Of a stretch of 64,000 nt of DNA, positions 1 to 8,409 are shown piece by piece. Every line of letters begins with the position of its first letter. Position 1 is the stretch's first letter. The position numbers and the translations under genes are program-made. Source of the DNA: Prado023 sp963706875 (lineage in GTDB: Bacteria > Actinomycetota > Actinomycetes > S36-B12 > CAIYMF01); the NCBI GenBank assembly GCA_963706875.1, contig CAVPNW010000020.1, forward strand, positions 124,001 through 188,000, read 5' to 3'. The notes under the pieces are model-generated. The model did no database searches. It saw nothing but the letters and a program-made list of their open reading frames with translations, and was not told the DNA's origin.

Positions 1-29
1 CCGGCTGCCGCGCTGAACGTGGGTGGTGA

Positions 30-1223
30 CTACTCGGCGGCCTTGTCGGTGGCAGCCTCCGCCGCGGCAGCAGCCTCGGCCTCGACATCGATTGCGACGG
101 CCTCGGCGAGGACCGCCTCCTCGACTGCCTCCTCGGCGACGACGTCGGCGACGACGGCCTCGATCACTGCCTCCTCGGCAACGACCTCGGCCACGACTGC
201 CTCGGCCGCGGCGTCCTCAGCGACGATCTCCTCGGCGATGGCGACCTCAACGGCGAGCTCGGCCTCCTCGAGGGGCAGCTCGCCGGCCTCGGCCTCGACA
301 ACGGCCTCCTCGGCAACGACCTCAGCCAGGACGGCGTCGACCGCGGCGTCCTCGGCAGCGGCCCCAGCGACAGCGGCCTCGACCACTGCCTCCTCGGCAT
401 TGGCCTCGGCGACAACAGCCTCGGCGACGGCCTCCACCGCAACGACCTCAGCAACGGCCTCGGCCTGGTGGGCGGCCAGCAGCTCAGCCTCCCACTCGGC
501 CAGCGGCTCGACGGCCTCAGCGGTCCCGCCGCTGGCACGGGCAACAAGGCCCTCGGCGACGGCGTCGGCGATCACGCGGGTGAGCAGTCCGACGGCGCGG
601 ATGGCGTCGTCGTTGCCGGGGATCGGGAAGTCCACGACGTCGGGGTCGCAGTTGGAATCGAGGATCGCGATGACCGGGATGCCCAGCTTGCGCGCCTCAC
701 CGACGGCGATGTGCTCCTTGTTGGTGTCGACGACCCAGACGGCCGACGGGATCTTGCTCATCTCCCGGATGCCGCCCAGGGTGCGCACCAGCTTGTCCTT
801 CTCGCGGCGCAGGACCAGCAGCTCCTTCTTGGTCATGCCGGAGCCGGCGACGTCGTCGAAGTCGATCTGCTCGAGCTCCTTGAGGCGCTGCAGGCGCTTG
901 TACACGGTCTGGAAGTTGGTGAGCATGCCGCCCAGCCAGCGCTCGTTGACGTAGGGCATGCCCACGCGCGACGCCTGCTCGGCAACGGCCTCCTGGGCCT
1001 GCTTCTTGGTCCCGACGAACATGACGGTCCCGCCGCGCGACACGGTCTCCTTGACGTAGGAGTAGGCGCGGTCGATGGAGGTCAGCGACTGGGTCAGGTC
1101 GATGATGTAGATGCCATTGCGCTCGGTGAGGATGAAGCGCTTCATCTTGGGGTTCCAGCGCCGGGTCTGGTGCCCGAAGTGGACACCGCTCTCCAGCATC
1201 TGGCGCATCGTGACGACGGCCAT
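30..1223 (-). CDS. rpsB: 30S ribosomal protein S2 with long acidic C-terminal tail
   Basis: Ribosomal protein S2 of the small subunit. Residues 1 to about 235 are a complete S2 domain, opening with MAVVTMRQMLESGVHFGHQT and containing RWLGGMLTNF and the IPSAVWVVDT segment. The protein is 397 aa against roughly 250-300 in most bacteria. The last ~150 residues are an Ala/Glu/Val low-complexity extension with repeated AEVVAEEAV-like units, dozens of Glu/Asp, a single Lys and no Arg. The ATG at 1223 is preceded by an AGAGGA ribosome-binding site. Its usual partner tsf would lie beyond the left edge. The core identity is certain; the function of the tail is unknown. Confidence 0.97.
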   Translation of the reverse strand: MAVVTMRQMLESGVHFGHQTRRWNPKMKRFILTERNGIYIIDLTQSLTSIDRAYSYVKETVSRGGTVMFVGTKKQAQEAVAEQASRVGMPYVNERWLGGMLTNFQTVYKRLQRLKELEQIDFDDVAGSGMTKKELLVLRREKDKLVRTLGGIREMSKIPSAVWVVDTNKEHIAVGEARKLGIPVIAILDSNCDPDVVDFPIPGNDDAIRAVGLLTRVIADAVAEGLVARASGGTAEAVEPLAEWEAELLAAHQAEAVAEVVAVEAVAEAVVAEANAEEAVVEAAVAGAAAEDAAVDAVLAEVVAEEAVVEAEAGELPLEEAELAVEVAIAEEIVAEDAAAEAVVAEVVAEEAVIEAVVADVVAEEAVEEAVLAEAVAIDVEAEAAAAAEAATDKAAE

Positions 1224-1396
1224 GGGTGGTCCTCTTTCGTGCGCGGCGGCGCCGCGCGGTCGGTTGTCACGACCACCGGTCGGCGGTCGTCCTGATGCCC
1301 CTGACTGGTCGGGCTGCCGAGGCAGACCGTTCCGACCAGTCGCACGTGCTCAGGGCATGCGAATTCGGATCCCGGAGGATCCGTGCGCACAGTCTA
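1224..1396 (-). promoter_or_regulatory. Structured 5' leader and candidate -10 of rpsB
   Basis: On the minus strand a TAGACT (-10-like, TANNNT) lies at 1396-1391, which would give a leader of about 160 nt before the rpsB ATG. The leader holds several inverted repeats: GGATCC-CGGA-GGATCC at 1367-1382, a perfect 10-bp pair (1303-1312 with 1332-1341) enclosing a smaller hairpin, and GCGCGGC-GGC-GCCGCGC at 1241-1257. Such a leader could carry S2 autoregulation, as is known for S2 in other bacteria, but this is inference; no clear -35 is visible. Confidence 0.4.
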
Positions 1397-1498
1397 CGAC
1401 GAACCCTCGATGCTGCGGAAATCCCGGCCCCGCGTCGTCGTCCACAGATCGTGGACCGACCCCTGTGCAGATCCCGGGCACGGGCACAGGGTGGGTCC

Positions 1499-1999
1499 AT
1501 GGCCAACCTCAGGATCCCCGTGACCCTCACCAGTGCCGCACTGCTGCTCGGCACACCCGGCGCAGGCGGCGCCCAGGGAGGCCCCACGCAGGACGGCCCG
1601 ACATGGCGGCCGCCGGTCTCCCCCGTCGTGGTGGTGCGCCCCTTCGACCCCCCGGCGCAGCGGTGGTTGCCTGGGCATCGAGGAGTCGACCTGAGGACCA
1701 CACCGGGCGCCCAGGTGCGCGCCGCCGGCGATGGCCGGGTGGCGTTCGCCGGGACCCTGGCCGGGCGCGGGGTGATCGCACTCGACCACGGTGACCTGCG
1801 CACCACCTACGAGCCTGTGGACGCACTGGTGCTGGTCGGCGAGAAGGTCCGGGCTGGCCAGTCCATCGGGACCGTCGGGTCCGGGAGCGGCCACTGCGGG
1901 TCAGGGTCCTGCCTGCACCTCGGCCTGCGACGGGATCGGCAGTACCTGGACCCGATGCTGCTCCTCTGGCGCCCCTCAGCGCGCCTGCGTCCCTGGTGA
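1499..1999 (+). CDS. Secreted M23-family (LytM) peptidase-like protein
   Basis: Predicted 166-aa secreted LytM/M23 domain protein, probably acting on peptidoglycan. The ATG at 1499 is the in-frame start that puts a signal peptide at the N-terminus (MANLRIPVTLTSAALLLG, Ala-rich cleavage region near residue 25); upstream starts would add an Arg-rich stretch. The zinc-site motif HxxxD is present (H60, D64, in GHRGVD). The second motif, normally HxH, reads C138-L-H140, so one ligand position is Cys. Glycine-rich beta strands between them fit the fold. It is divergent from rpsB across a 275-nt spacer and convergent with whiG. An M23 gene beside rpsB is a common actinobacterial arrangement. Confidence 0.85.
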   Translation: MANLRIPVTLTSAALLLGTPGAGGAQGGPTQDGPTWRPPVSPVVVVRPFDPPAQRWLPGHRGVDLRTTPGAQVRAAGDGRVAFAGTLAGRGVIALDHGDLRTTYEPVDALVLVGEKVRAGQSIGTVGSGSGHCGSGSCLHLGLRRDRQYLDPMLLLWRPSARLRPW

Positions 2000-2012
2000 G
2001 GGCTGCTGTGGC

Positions 2013-2885
2013 TCAGTCGTCGTCGAGGGACCCGATGCGGGTCCGCATGCCCATCATGGCCTTGGAGTGAAGCTGGCAGATCCGGCTCTCCGTCACGCTC
2101 AGCACGAGGCCGATCTCCGCGAGGGTCAGGCCCTCGTAGTAGTACAGGGTGACCACGATCTGCTCACGCTCGGGCAGGGTGTGGATCACCCGGGCGAGCA
2201 GATGGCGGGTCTCCTCGTCGTCGAGGGCATCACCCGGCGCGGTCGTCCGCTCGTCCTCGAGGCGTTCCCCGAGGGTCGAGCCGTCGCCATGGTCAGCCGA
2301 GCCGAGCATCTCGTCGAGGGCCGCCACGTGCACGAAGGAGACCTGGTCGAAGACCTTGCGCAGCTCGGGGATGTCCAGGCCCAGCTCGTCGGCGATCTCC
2401 CCCTCCGTGGGGGTGCGCTGCAGGCGGGCCTCCAGGACGGCGATGGCACGCTCGATATCGCGGGCCTTGGTGCGCACCGAGCGCGGGATCCAGTCGAAGG
2501 AGCGCAGCTCGTCGATGATCGCGCCGCGGATGCGGTTGATCGCGTAGGTCTCGAACTTGATCGCCCGCTCGGGGTCGTACTTCTCGATGGCGTCGATGAG
2601 GCCGAACACGCCGTAGGAGACCAGGTCGCCCTGCTCGACGCTGGCCGGCAGCCCCACCCCGACGCGGCCTGCCACATAGCGCACGAGCGGGGCGTACTGC
2701 AGGATCAGCTGCTCGCGGATCCCGGGGTCGGCTGTCAGCTTGTACTCGCGCCACAGCCTGCCCAGTGCGGCCCCGGGCTCATCGAGCTCGCGGACGGCGT
2801 CGTCGGGATCGATCATCTCGTCATCCACGACCTCGACCTGCGCCAGGCGCAGCGTGCCATCAGGCGCGGGGGTGGGCCCGGTCAT
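2013..2885 (-). CDS. whiG: FliA/WhiG-type RNA polymerase sigma factor
   Basis: Alternative sigma-70 factor of the FliA/WhiG class, 290 aa, a usual length for the family. Region 2 spans about residues 61-128 (LVSYGVFGLIDAIEKYDPER and FETYAINRIRGAIIDELRS), region 3 about 136-190, and region 4 about 232-280 with a helix-turn-helix around LTLAEIGLVLSVTESRICQ. In Streptomyces WhiG controls sporulation genes; in motile actinobacteria the FliA class drives flagellar and late genes; which applies here cannot be told. The ATG at 2885 has an AGGAG site 7 nt upstream and lies inside the xerC 3' end (26-nt overlap), so the two are translationally coupled. It is the last gene of the long operon that starts at rpsP. 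Confidence 0.93.
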   Translation of the reverse strand: MTGPTPAPDGTLRLAQVEVVDDEMIDPDDAVRELDEPGAALGRLWREYKLTADPGIREQLILQYAPLVRYVAGRVGVGLPASVEQGDLVSYGVFGLIDAIEKYDPERAIKFETYAINRIRGAIIDELRSFDWIPRSVRTKARDIERAIAVLEARLQRTPTEGEIADELGLDIPELRKVFDQVSFVHVAALDEMLGSADHGDGSTLGERLEDERTTAPGDALDDEETRHLLARVIHTLPEREQIVVTLYYYEGLTLAEIGLVLSVTESRICQLHSKAMMGMRTRIGSLDDD

Positions 2886-3777
2886 AACTGCTCCTGAGTC
2901 GCTCGATCGAGACGTGGGTGTAGATCTGGGTCGTGCCGAGACTAGCGTGGCCGAGCACCTCCTGGACGGAACGCAGGTCCGCGCCGCCCTCGACAAGATG
3001 TGTCGCCATCGAGTGCCGCAGCCCATGGGGCCCCACATCGGGGGCGTCGGGCACGTGTGCCAGCAGTCCGTGGACCGCCCGGCGGACGACGCGGGCGTCC
3101 ACGCGACCGCCCCTGGCTCCCAGGAACAGCGCGTCGCCGCTGGCCGGCCCCACCAGGCGACCGCGGCCCTCGTCGATCCAGGTGTGCAGCGCCCGTGCCG
3201 CCGGATTGCCGAAGGGGACGACACGCTCCCGCGCACCCTTGCCCATCACCCGGGCGGTCTGGCGCGTCCAGTCCAGGTCAGCGCACTGCATGCCGACCAG
3301 CTCCGAGACCCGCATCCCGGTGGCGTAAAGCAGCTCGAGCATGGCGACATCGCGCTGGTGCACCGGCCCGGCGTCGTCGGCACGAACGGCCGCCACGGCC
3401 ATGAGGTCCTCCACCTGACCGGGGCGAAGGACCTCCGGGATCCCCCGCCTGGCAACAGGGGCGCCGAGCCGGGTGGCCGGATCCACGTCGACCAGGCCCT
3501 GTCGCAGTGCCCACCCCGTGAAGCTCCGCGCGGCTGCCACGTGCCGGGCGATCGTCGACCGGGCGGCCCCTCGTCGGTCCATTCCGGCGAGCCAGGCGCG
3601 CAGCACCGCGAGGTCGAGGTCGGCGGGCTGGGCCACCCCCTGCTCAGCGGCGAATCCCAGGAGGTCCGCGACATCCCCGAGGTACGCGCGCACCGTGTTG
3701 GGGCCGCGACCGCGCTCGTCGCGCAGGTGCGTGGCGAAGCCAGCCAGGGCCTCCTCCAGCGCGATCGGCAGGGTCAC
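2860..3777 (-). CDS. xerC: Tyrosine recombinase XerC
   Basis: Site-specific tyrosine recombinase that resolves chromosome dimers at dif with XerD. It has 305 aa. The N-terminal SAM-like DNA-binding domain covers about residues 1-95 and the catalytic domain 115-300. All active-site residues are visible: R156 (TGMRVSEL), K180 (GKGARER), H251 and R254 (GPHGLRHS), H277 (LGHAS) and nucleophile Y286 (QIYTHV). It starts at GTG 3777 with no strong ribosome-binding site and lies 21 nt after dprA. Its position in the dprA-xerC-whiG cluster and lack of phage or integron genes argue for the housekeeping recombinase. Confidence 0.95.
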   Translation of the reverse strand: MTLPIALEEALAGFATHLRDERGRGPNTVRAYLGDVADLLGFAAEQGVAQPADLDLAVLRAWLAGMDRRGAARSTIARHVAAARSFTGWALRQGLVDVDPATRLGAPVARRGIPEVLRPGQVEDLMAVAAVRADDAGPVHQRDVAMLELLYATGMRVSELVGMQCADLDWTRQTARVMGKGARERVVPFGNPAARALHTWIDEGRGRLVGPASGDALFLGARGGRVDARVVRRAVHGLLAHVPDAPDVGPHGLRHSMATHLVEGGADLRSVQEVLGHASLGTTQIYTHVSIERLRSSYDRAHPRA

Positions 3778-3798
3778 GTGCCCATGCTGCCCCAGGAC

Positions 3799-4908
3799 TC
3801 AGGCACATCGGCGCCATCCCGGCCCCACACGTCGGGCGAGTCCCAGTATCTCGAGCAGGCCCAGGTGCGCCAGGCAGGCCGCCGGGCCGATGCCGGCACG
3901 CTCAGCGGCAGCCTCGACGGTGCGCGTCCCCCGGCTGGGAAGGGCGCCCAGCACGGTGCGCGCCTCGTCAGTCAGGCCGTCGAGCGCGGCAGGGTGCATC
4001 CCGTCGTCAGGTCCGGCCTGTGCGCCAGGGTCCCCGCCGAGAGAACCAGGACCGGTGAGCAGCGACGCGACCTCGGCGCTGTCGCTGACGGCACGGGCAA
4101 CCTGTTCGTGGAGCAGGCGGTTGGTCCCCGAGCTGGCCATCGAGGTGACCGGGCCGGGAACGGCCATCACCACCCGGCCGATCTCCAGCGCCCGGGAGGC
4201 GGTGGCCATCGCGCCGCTGCGCCGGGCGGCCTCCACCACGACCGTGCCCCGACTCAGGGCCGCGATCACCCGGTTGCGGGCGAGGAACCGGTGCTTGAGC
4301 GGCTGGCTTCCCGGGGGCAGCTCGGAGACGACCAGCCCCGAGTCTGCGATCCGGGCGAGCAGGGCGTCGTGGGCCCGGGGGTACGCGACGTCGACCCCGC
4401 ATGCCAGGACGGCAACCGTCGGGCCGCCGACGGCCAGTGCCGCACGATGCGCCGCAGCGTCGATCCCGAACGCCCCGCCCGAGACCACCGCCCAGCCGTC
4501 CTCGGCCAGCCCGCCGGCCACCGCGGCAGTGGCCCGCTCGCCGTAGGCGGTACAGGCACGGGCCCCGACGACCGCGACCGAGCGCAGGGCGGCCGCCCGC
4601 AGGTCCAGGGGACCCCGGATCCACAGTGCCAACGGGGGCTCTGGGAGGTCGAGGAGCTGGCTGGGGAACTCCGGCTCGCCCTGGAGCACGACCCGCACAC
4701 CGATCCGGGACATCTCGGCCAGCATCTCGGGCACCTGCTCCCGGAGGACCCGGCCGACCACCCGGGACGCTGGCACCTTCCCGCGCAGGCGGGCGAGGAC
4801 CTCCTCGGCGCCGTGCTCGGCCACCAGCTCCGCGACTCCGGCAGTGCCCGGCTCCACCAGGCACGCGAGCGCGATCGCGTCCAGGCGCTGCGGACTCGCC
4901 TGTGTCAT
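3799..4908 (-). CDS. dprA: DNA-processing protein DprA
   Basis: DprA/Smf protein, which binds single-stranded DNA entering by transformation and loads RecA. It has 369 aa: N-terminal SAM-like region, Rossmann-like DprA domain about residues 72-290 with VVSGGAFGIDAAAH (141-154), RFLARNRVIAALS (207-219), EAARRSGAMATA (226-237) and PGPVTS (251-256), then a C-terminal winged-helix region about 305-369 joined by a Gly/Ala/Pro linker. It lies between comM and xerC in the long minus-strand operon, 13 nt after comM. No other competence genes are in the window apart from comM. Confidence 0.95.
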   Translation of the reverse strand: MTQASPQRLDAIALACLVEPGTAGVAELVAEHGAEEVLARLRGKVPASRVVGRVLREQVPEMLAEMSRIGVRVVLQGEPEFPSQLLDLPEPPLALWIRGPLDLRAAALRSVAVVGARACTAYGERATAAVAGGLAEDGWAVVSGGAFGIDAAAHRAALAVGGPTVAVLACGVDVAYPRAHDALLARIADSGLVVSELPPGSQPLKHRFLARNRVIAALSRGTVVVEAARRSGAMATASRALEIGRVVMAVPGPVTSMASSGTNRLLHEQVARAVSDSAEVASLLTGPGSLGGDPGAQAGPDDGMHPAALDGLTDEARTVLGALPSRGTRTVEAAAERAGIGPAACLAHLGLLEILGLARRVGPGWRRCA

Positions 4909-4921
4909 CTGAACCTCCTGG

Positions 4922-6457
4922 TCATGTGTCCCCGCGCAGGGTCAGGGCGCGACCGACGTGCTCCAGCGACGGCCGGTCAGCGCCCGAGAGGTCAGCCAGG
5001 CTCCAGGCGACCCGGATGGCGCGGTCGGCCCCGCGGGCGCTGAGCCGTCCGGCGGCGATCGCCGCGCCGAGGACGTCCGCGGCCGCGGGGTTCGGGGCCA
5101 ACGGACCGCGCAGCAGAGACGACGGCTGGGCGCCGTTGTGGGCCGGGGCCAGGCCCAGCGCGGCACAGCGGCGGATCGACCGCTCCCTGGCCAGGGTGAC
5201 CATGGAGCGCACGGACGCCGAATCCCGGGCCCCGTCCCCAAGGGACCAGGAGCCGCGCGCGGGAGGCCCGAGCACCATCCGGATGTCGACCCGGTCCATC
5301 AGCGGCCCCGAGAGCTTCGCCTGGTAGCGACGGCGGTCCACGGACCTGCAGGAGCACTCCTGGCCGGCCCCGTCGCCCAGGCCGCACGGACACGGGTTTG
5401 CCGCCAGCACCAGCTGGAACCGGGCCGGCATGCGTGCGGTGAACCCGGCACGGGCGATGCAGACCACACCGGACTCCAGCGGCTGACGCAGGGACTCCAG
5501 GCACGCGGAGCCGAACTCGGCGGCCTCGTCGAGGAACAGCACCCCGGCGTGGGCCAGGGTCACCGCGCCCGGGGTCGGCTGGCCGCCGCGGCCACCGCCG
5601 ACCAGTGCCGCGACCGTGGCGGTGTGGTGCGGGGACTGGAACGGAGGGCGGCGAACCAGCCCCTGGACGTCGGTGACGACCGAGCGGATGGCGGTGACGG
5701 TCAGGGCGTCGTCGTCGGCCAGGTCGGGAAGGATCGTCGGCAGCCGTTCGGCCAGCAGGGTCTTGCCGACCCCCGGGCGCCCGACCATGGCCACGTGGTG
5801 CCCACCGACCGCGGCGACCTCCAGGGCCGCCACCGCCTCGGGCTGGCCCAGCACGTCGGCCAGGTCGGGCTCGAGCGGATCCACGCCGGCCCCGGAGGCC
5901 CCACGCTCGGCGGGCGGGTCCTCAGCAAGGGGCTCGTCCACGGTCGCCCCGGTCACGATCTGGCCCCAGTGCCGCAGGGATGCGACCCCGACGGCGTCGA
6001 TCCCGGGGACCACCCCGGCCTCGGCGGCGTTGCGCTCGGCCACGACGATCCGGCGCCGACCCGCACGGACGCCGGCGACTGCGGCCACGACCGCGCCCCG
6101 CACAGGTCGGACGCGCCCGTCGAGCCCCAACTCCGCGAACAGGATGGCGTCCTCCAGCGGCTCGGACGGGATCTGGCCGTCCGCGGCCAGGATCGCCGAT
6201 GCAATGGCCAAGTCGAGACCGGAGCCGCGCTTGTGCAGCGACGCCGGTGAGAGCCCGACGGTGATCCGCACCTGGGGCCAGCGGGCGCCGCTGTTGAGGA
6301 CGGCCGCCCGGACCCGATCCCGGGCCTCCCCCACGGCCGTGTCGGCCAGCCCCACGATCGACATGCCGGGCAGGCCCGAGGACAGGTGGGCCTCCACCTC
6401 CACCAGGTGGGCATCCACCCCGGAGATGACCACCCCGTGGGCGCGAGCCAGGGACAT
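4922..6457 (-). CDS. comM: ComM/YifB-family Mg-chelatase-like AAA+ ATPase
   Basis: AAA+ ATPase of the ComM (YifB) family, a hexameric branch-migration helicase that helps integrate transforming DNA. The protein is 511 aa. The N-terminal ChlI-like domain covers about residues 1-170 (LVEVEAHLSSGLPGMSIVGL). The AAA+ core has Walker A GRPGVGKT near residue 226 and a Walker-B-like LFLDEAAEF. The Cys-rich loop typical of ComM follows (NPCPCGLGDGAGQECSC), then the Mg-chelatase C-terminal domain. Its ATG shares one base with the yraN stop (TGATG), so the two are coupled. The longer open frame upstream belongs to yraN sequence read in another frame. Confidence 0.94.
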   Translation of the reverse strand: MSLARAHGVVISGVDAHLVEVEAHLSSGLPGMSIVGLADTAVGEARDRVRAAVLNSGARWPQVRITVGLSPASLHKRGSGLDLAIASAILAADGQIPSEPLEDAILFAELGLDGRVRPVRGAVVAAVAGVRAGRRRIVVAERNAAEAGVVPGIDAVGVASLRHWGQIVTGATVDEPLAEDPPAERGASGAGVDPLEPDLADVLGQPEAVAALEVAAVGGHHVAMVGRPGVGKTLLAERLPTILPDLADDDALTVTAIRSVVTDVQGLVRRPPFQSPHHTATVAALVGGGRGGQPTPGAVTLAHAGVLFLDEAAEFGSACLESLRQPLESGVVCIARAGFTARMPARFQLVLAANPCPCGLGDGAGQECSCRSVDRRRYQAKLSGPLMDRVDIRMVLGPPARGSWSLGDGARDSASVRSMVTLARERSIRRCAALGLAPAHNGAQPSSLLRGPLAPNPAAADVLGAAIAAGRLSARGADRAIRVAWSLADLSGADRPSLEHVGRALTLRGDT

Positions 6458-6813
6458 CAGCACACCCCGCGCAGGTGCTCGATGTCCAGGCGCCCGTCCC
6501 GATGGCTCAGGACCCCGACCGCATCGATCCGGACGGGTCCGCGGTGCCCGCCCGTCTCCTCGAGCCAGAGCGCGGCCAGCCGCCGCATCCGGGCCAGCTT
6601 CGCCGCCGTGATGGCCTCCAGCGGTGCGCCGAAGCCGGTCCCTCGCCGGGTCTTGACCTCGACGAACACCAGGACCGCGCCCTCCCGGGCGATGATGTCG
6701 ATCTCGCCGTACCGGCAGCGCCAGTTCCGGGTGACAACTGTCATCCCCCGCTGCGTCAGGTACCCGGCAACTGCGTCCTCGCCGTCCCGACCGAGCTCCT
6801 GTCGATCCCCCAT
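6457..6813 (-). CDS. YraN family (UPF0102) nuclease-fold protein
   Basis: Small conserved protein of the YraN/UPF0102 family, 118 aa, with a PD-(D/E)xK-like nuclease fold core: the motif GEIDIIAREGAVLVFVEVKT carries the E, D and ExK positions. The biochemical role is not established. It is almost always found next to rnhB and comM in actinobacteria, as here, and may have a part in DNA processing. It starts at ATG 6813, 55 nt after the rnhB stop, and its stop overlaps the comM start by one base. Confidence 0.9.
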   Translation of the reverse strand: MGDRQELGRDGEDAVAGYLTQRGMTVVTRNWRCRYGEIDIIAREGAVLVFVEVKTRRGTGFGAPLEAITAAKLARMRRLAALWLEETGGHRGPVRIDAVGVLSHRDGRLDIEHLRGVC

Positions 6814-6868
6814 CGCCCTCCACCCCCGGGGCCAACCCTGCGGGGCACCACCCGGATGCGGAAGGGGG

Positions 6869-7603
6869 TCAGTGCGAAGTTGTGGACAACTGCCCGGCCG
6901 GCGCCTCGGCCGCCTCGGTGCCCGGCAGGTTCCACGAGCGGCGGTGCAGGGGTGTGGGACCCAGTCGGCGCAGCGCGTCGATGTGGTCGGGCGCGCTGTA
7001 CCCCTTGTTCAGGGCCCACCCGTACTCCGGATGCTGGGGGGCCAGCTCGACCATGATCGCGTCACGCTCGCACTTGGCCAGGACGCTGGCCGCGGCCACC
7101 CCCGCGCACGTCAGGTCCGCGCGGACACGGGTCGTCACCCTGGGGGGCACCACCGACATGTCGGCCAGGTTCTCACCCACGGCGCGACGCGGGTCCGGGA
7201 ACAGTGCATCGGGCTCCTCGGGGACGCTGAGCCAGTCGTGGTTGCCGTCCAGAAGCGCCTGGTCCGGGGCCATGCCCAGCCGGGCGAAGGCCCGCGCAGC
7301 AGCGACCCGCAGCGCGCAGATGATCCCGACGGCGTCGACCTCGTAGGGGTCGGCATGGCCCACGGCTGAGGCGATCGGCCACCGGCGCAGGCGCGGGAGC
7401 AGCTCCCGTCGCGCCCGCGGGGTGAGCAGCTTGGAGTCGCGCAGTCCGGTCGGCGCCGAGCCGACCCCCAGGTCCAGGACGACCACTCCCACGCTCACCG
7501 GACCCGCCAGGGCCCCGCGGCCCACCTCGTCGACGCACGCCAGGGTGTTCGCCCCCGCGCGGAGCATGGCGCGCTCGACCCGCAGGGTCGGGGCCTGGGT
7601 CAT
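6869..7603 (-). CDS. rnhB: Ribonuclease HII
   Basis: RNase HII removes ribonucleotides from DNA and RNA from RNA-DNA hybrids. It has 244 aa. Catalytic acidic residues are visible: D25 and E26 in CVDEVGRGALAGPV, Asp in ALLDGNHDW, and Asp in SVLAKCERDAIM. The C-terminal HPEYGWALNKGYSAPDH motif is also family-typical. The ATG at 7603 overlaps the lepB stop by 4 nt (ATGA), which defines the start; a longer frame upstream only reads through lepB. Confidence 0.95.
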   Translation of the reverse strand: MTQAPTLRVERAMLRAGANTLACVDEVGRGALAGPVSVGVVVLDLGVGSAPTGLRDSKLLTPRARRELLPRLRRWPIASAVGHADPYEVDAVGIICALRVAAARAFARLGMAPDQALLDGNHDWLSVPEEPDALFPDPRRAVGENLADMSVVPPRVTTRVRADLTCAGVAAASVLAKCERDAIMVELAPQHPEYGWALNKGYSAPDHIDALRRLGPTPLHRRSWNLPGTEAAEAPAGQLSTTSH

Positions 7604-8409
7604 GGGGCCTGCGGATCGACGACGCCGGCCGGCATCGCGCCCTGCTGGTCGGCGTAGGTCGGCAGCGTCGCCCAGCGGGAGATCGGCCACATGATCACCT
7701 CGGCGGTGCCCACGACGTTCTCCGCGGGAACTGTGCCGTCGTCCTGCTCGAGGTGGTAGCGGGAGTCCGCGGAGTCGCTGCGGTGGTCCCCCATCACGAA
7801 CAGCCGGCCCTCGGGGACCTCGACCCGGAAGATGACCTGGTCCGTGGGGTCGCCGGGGTAGAGGTAGGGCTCGTCGAGGGGCTCGCCGTTGCGGATGATC
7901 TGCCCGCCGGGCGAGCAGCACTCGATGGTGTCCCCACCGACGCCGATGACCCGCTTCACGAGGTCGTCACCGGTGGTCGAGGGCAGGATCCCGACGAACG
8001 CCGCCGCCTGACCCAGGGCACCCCGGATGCCTCCGACCGGGATGGGGTCCGCGAGCCAGTCGGCGGGGTCCTTGAACACGACCACGTCGCCGTGTCCCGG
8101 ATCGACGCCGGGCTTCCAGACCAGGATCCGGTCGCCGCGCATGAGCGTCTGCTCCATCGAGCCGCTGGGGACCCAGAAGGCCTGGAGCAGGAAGGTGCGC
8201 ACGACTGCCGAGATGACCAGCGCCGTGACCACCACGATCGCGACCTCGCGCAGGCCCCGCAGGAATCCCGACCCGCGCGACTCGGCCTCGGGTTCGGTGC
8301 GCTGGGGCCAGTCGGATCCTGGGGTGCTCCCCGGCCCTGCCTGTCCAGGGCCCGCCGCTACCGGGTCCCGCGGGTCGACAGGTCCGGCAGGCTCCATCGG
8401 CTCACTCAT
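7600..8409 (-). CDS. lepB: Signal peptidase I (first of two tandem copies)
   Basis: Type I signal peptidase, 269 aa, cleaving signal peptides outside the membrane. A Pro/Gly/Glu-rich cytoplasmic segment (residues 1-50) precedes a single transmembrane helix (about 55-77). Catalytic Ser84 is in VPSGSMEQTL and the general-base Lys152 in DDLVKRVIGVGGD; box E reads MGDHRSDSADSR. The ATG at 8409 overlaps the end of the second lepB by 8 nt. Tandem lepB genes between rplS and rnhB are usual in high-GC actinobacteria, where copies can differ in substrate preference or growth-phase use. Confidence 0.94.
   Translation of the reverse strand: MSEPMEPAGPVDPRDPVAAGPGQAGPGSTPGSDWPQRTEPEAESRGSGFLRGLREVAIVVVTALVISAVVRTFLLQAFWVPSGSMEQTLMRGDRILVWKPGVDPGHGDVVVFKDPADWLADPIPVGGIRGALGQAAAFVGILPSTTGDDLVKRVIGVGGDTIECCSPGGQIIRNGEPLDEPYLYPGDPTDQVIFRVEVPEGRLFVMGDHRSDSADSRYHLEQDDGTVPAENVVGTAEVIMWPISRWATLPTYADQQGAMPAGVVDPQAP

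Noticed and set aside
19..954. Long Ser/Ala/Thr-rich and Arg/Pro-rich open frames opposite rpsB
   Set aside because: They mirror the low-complexity S2 tail on the other strand; no ribosome-binding site and composition typical of antisense frames in high GC.
2860..3777. XerC as a mobile-element integrase
   Set aside because: Typical housekeeping neighbourhood, no attachment repeats and no cargo genes.
4958..6250. 430-codon open frame opposite comM
   Set aside because: Shadow of a well-supported gene; no domain or start signal.
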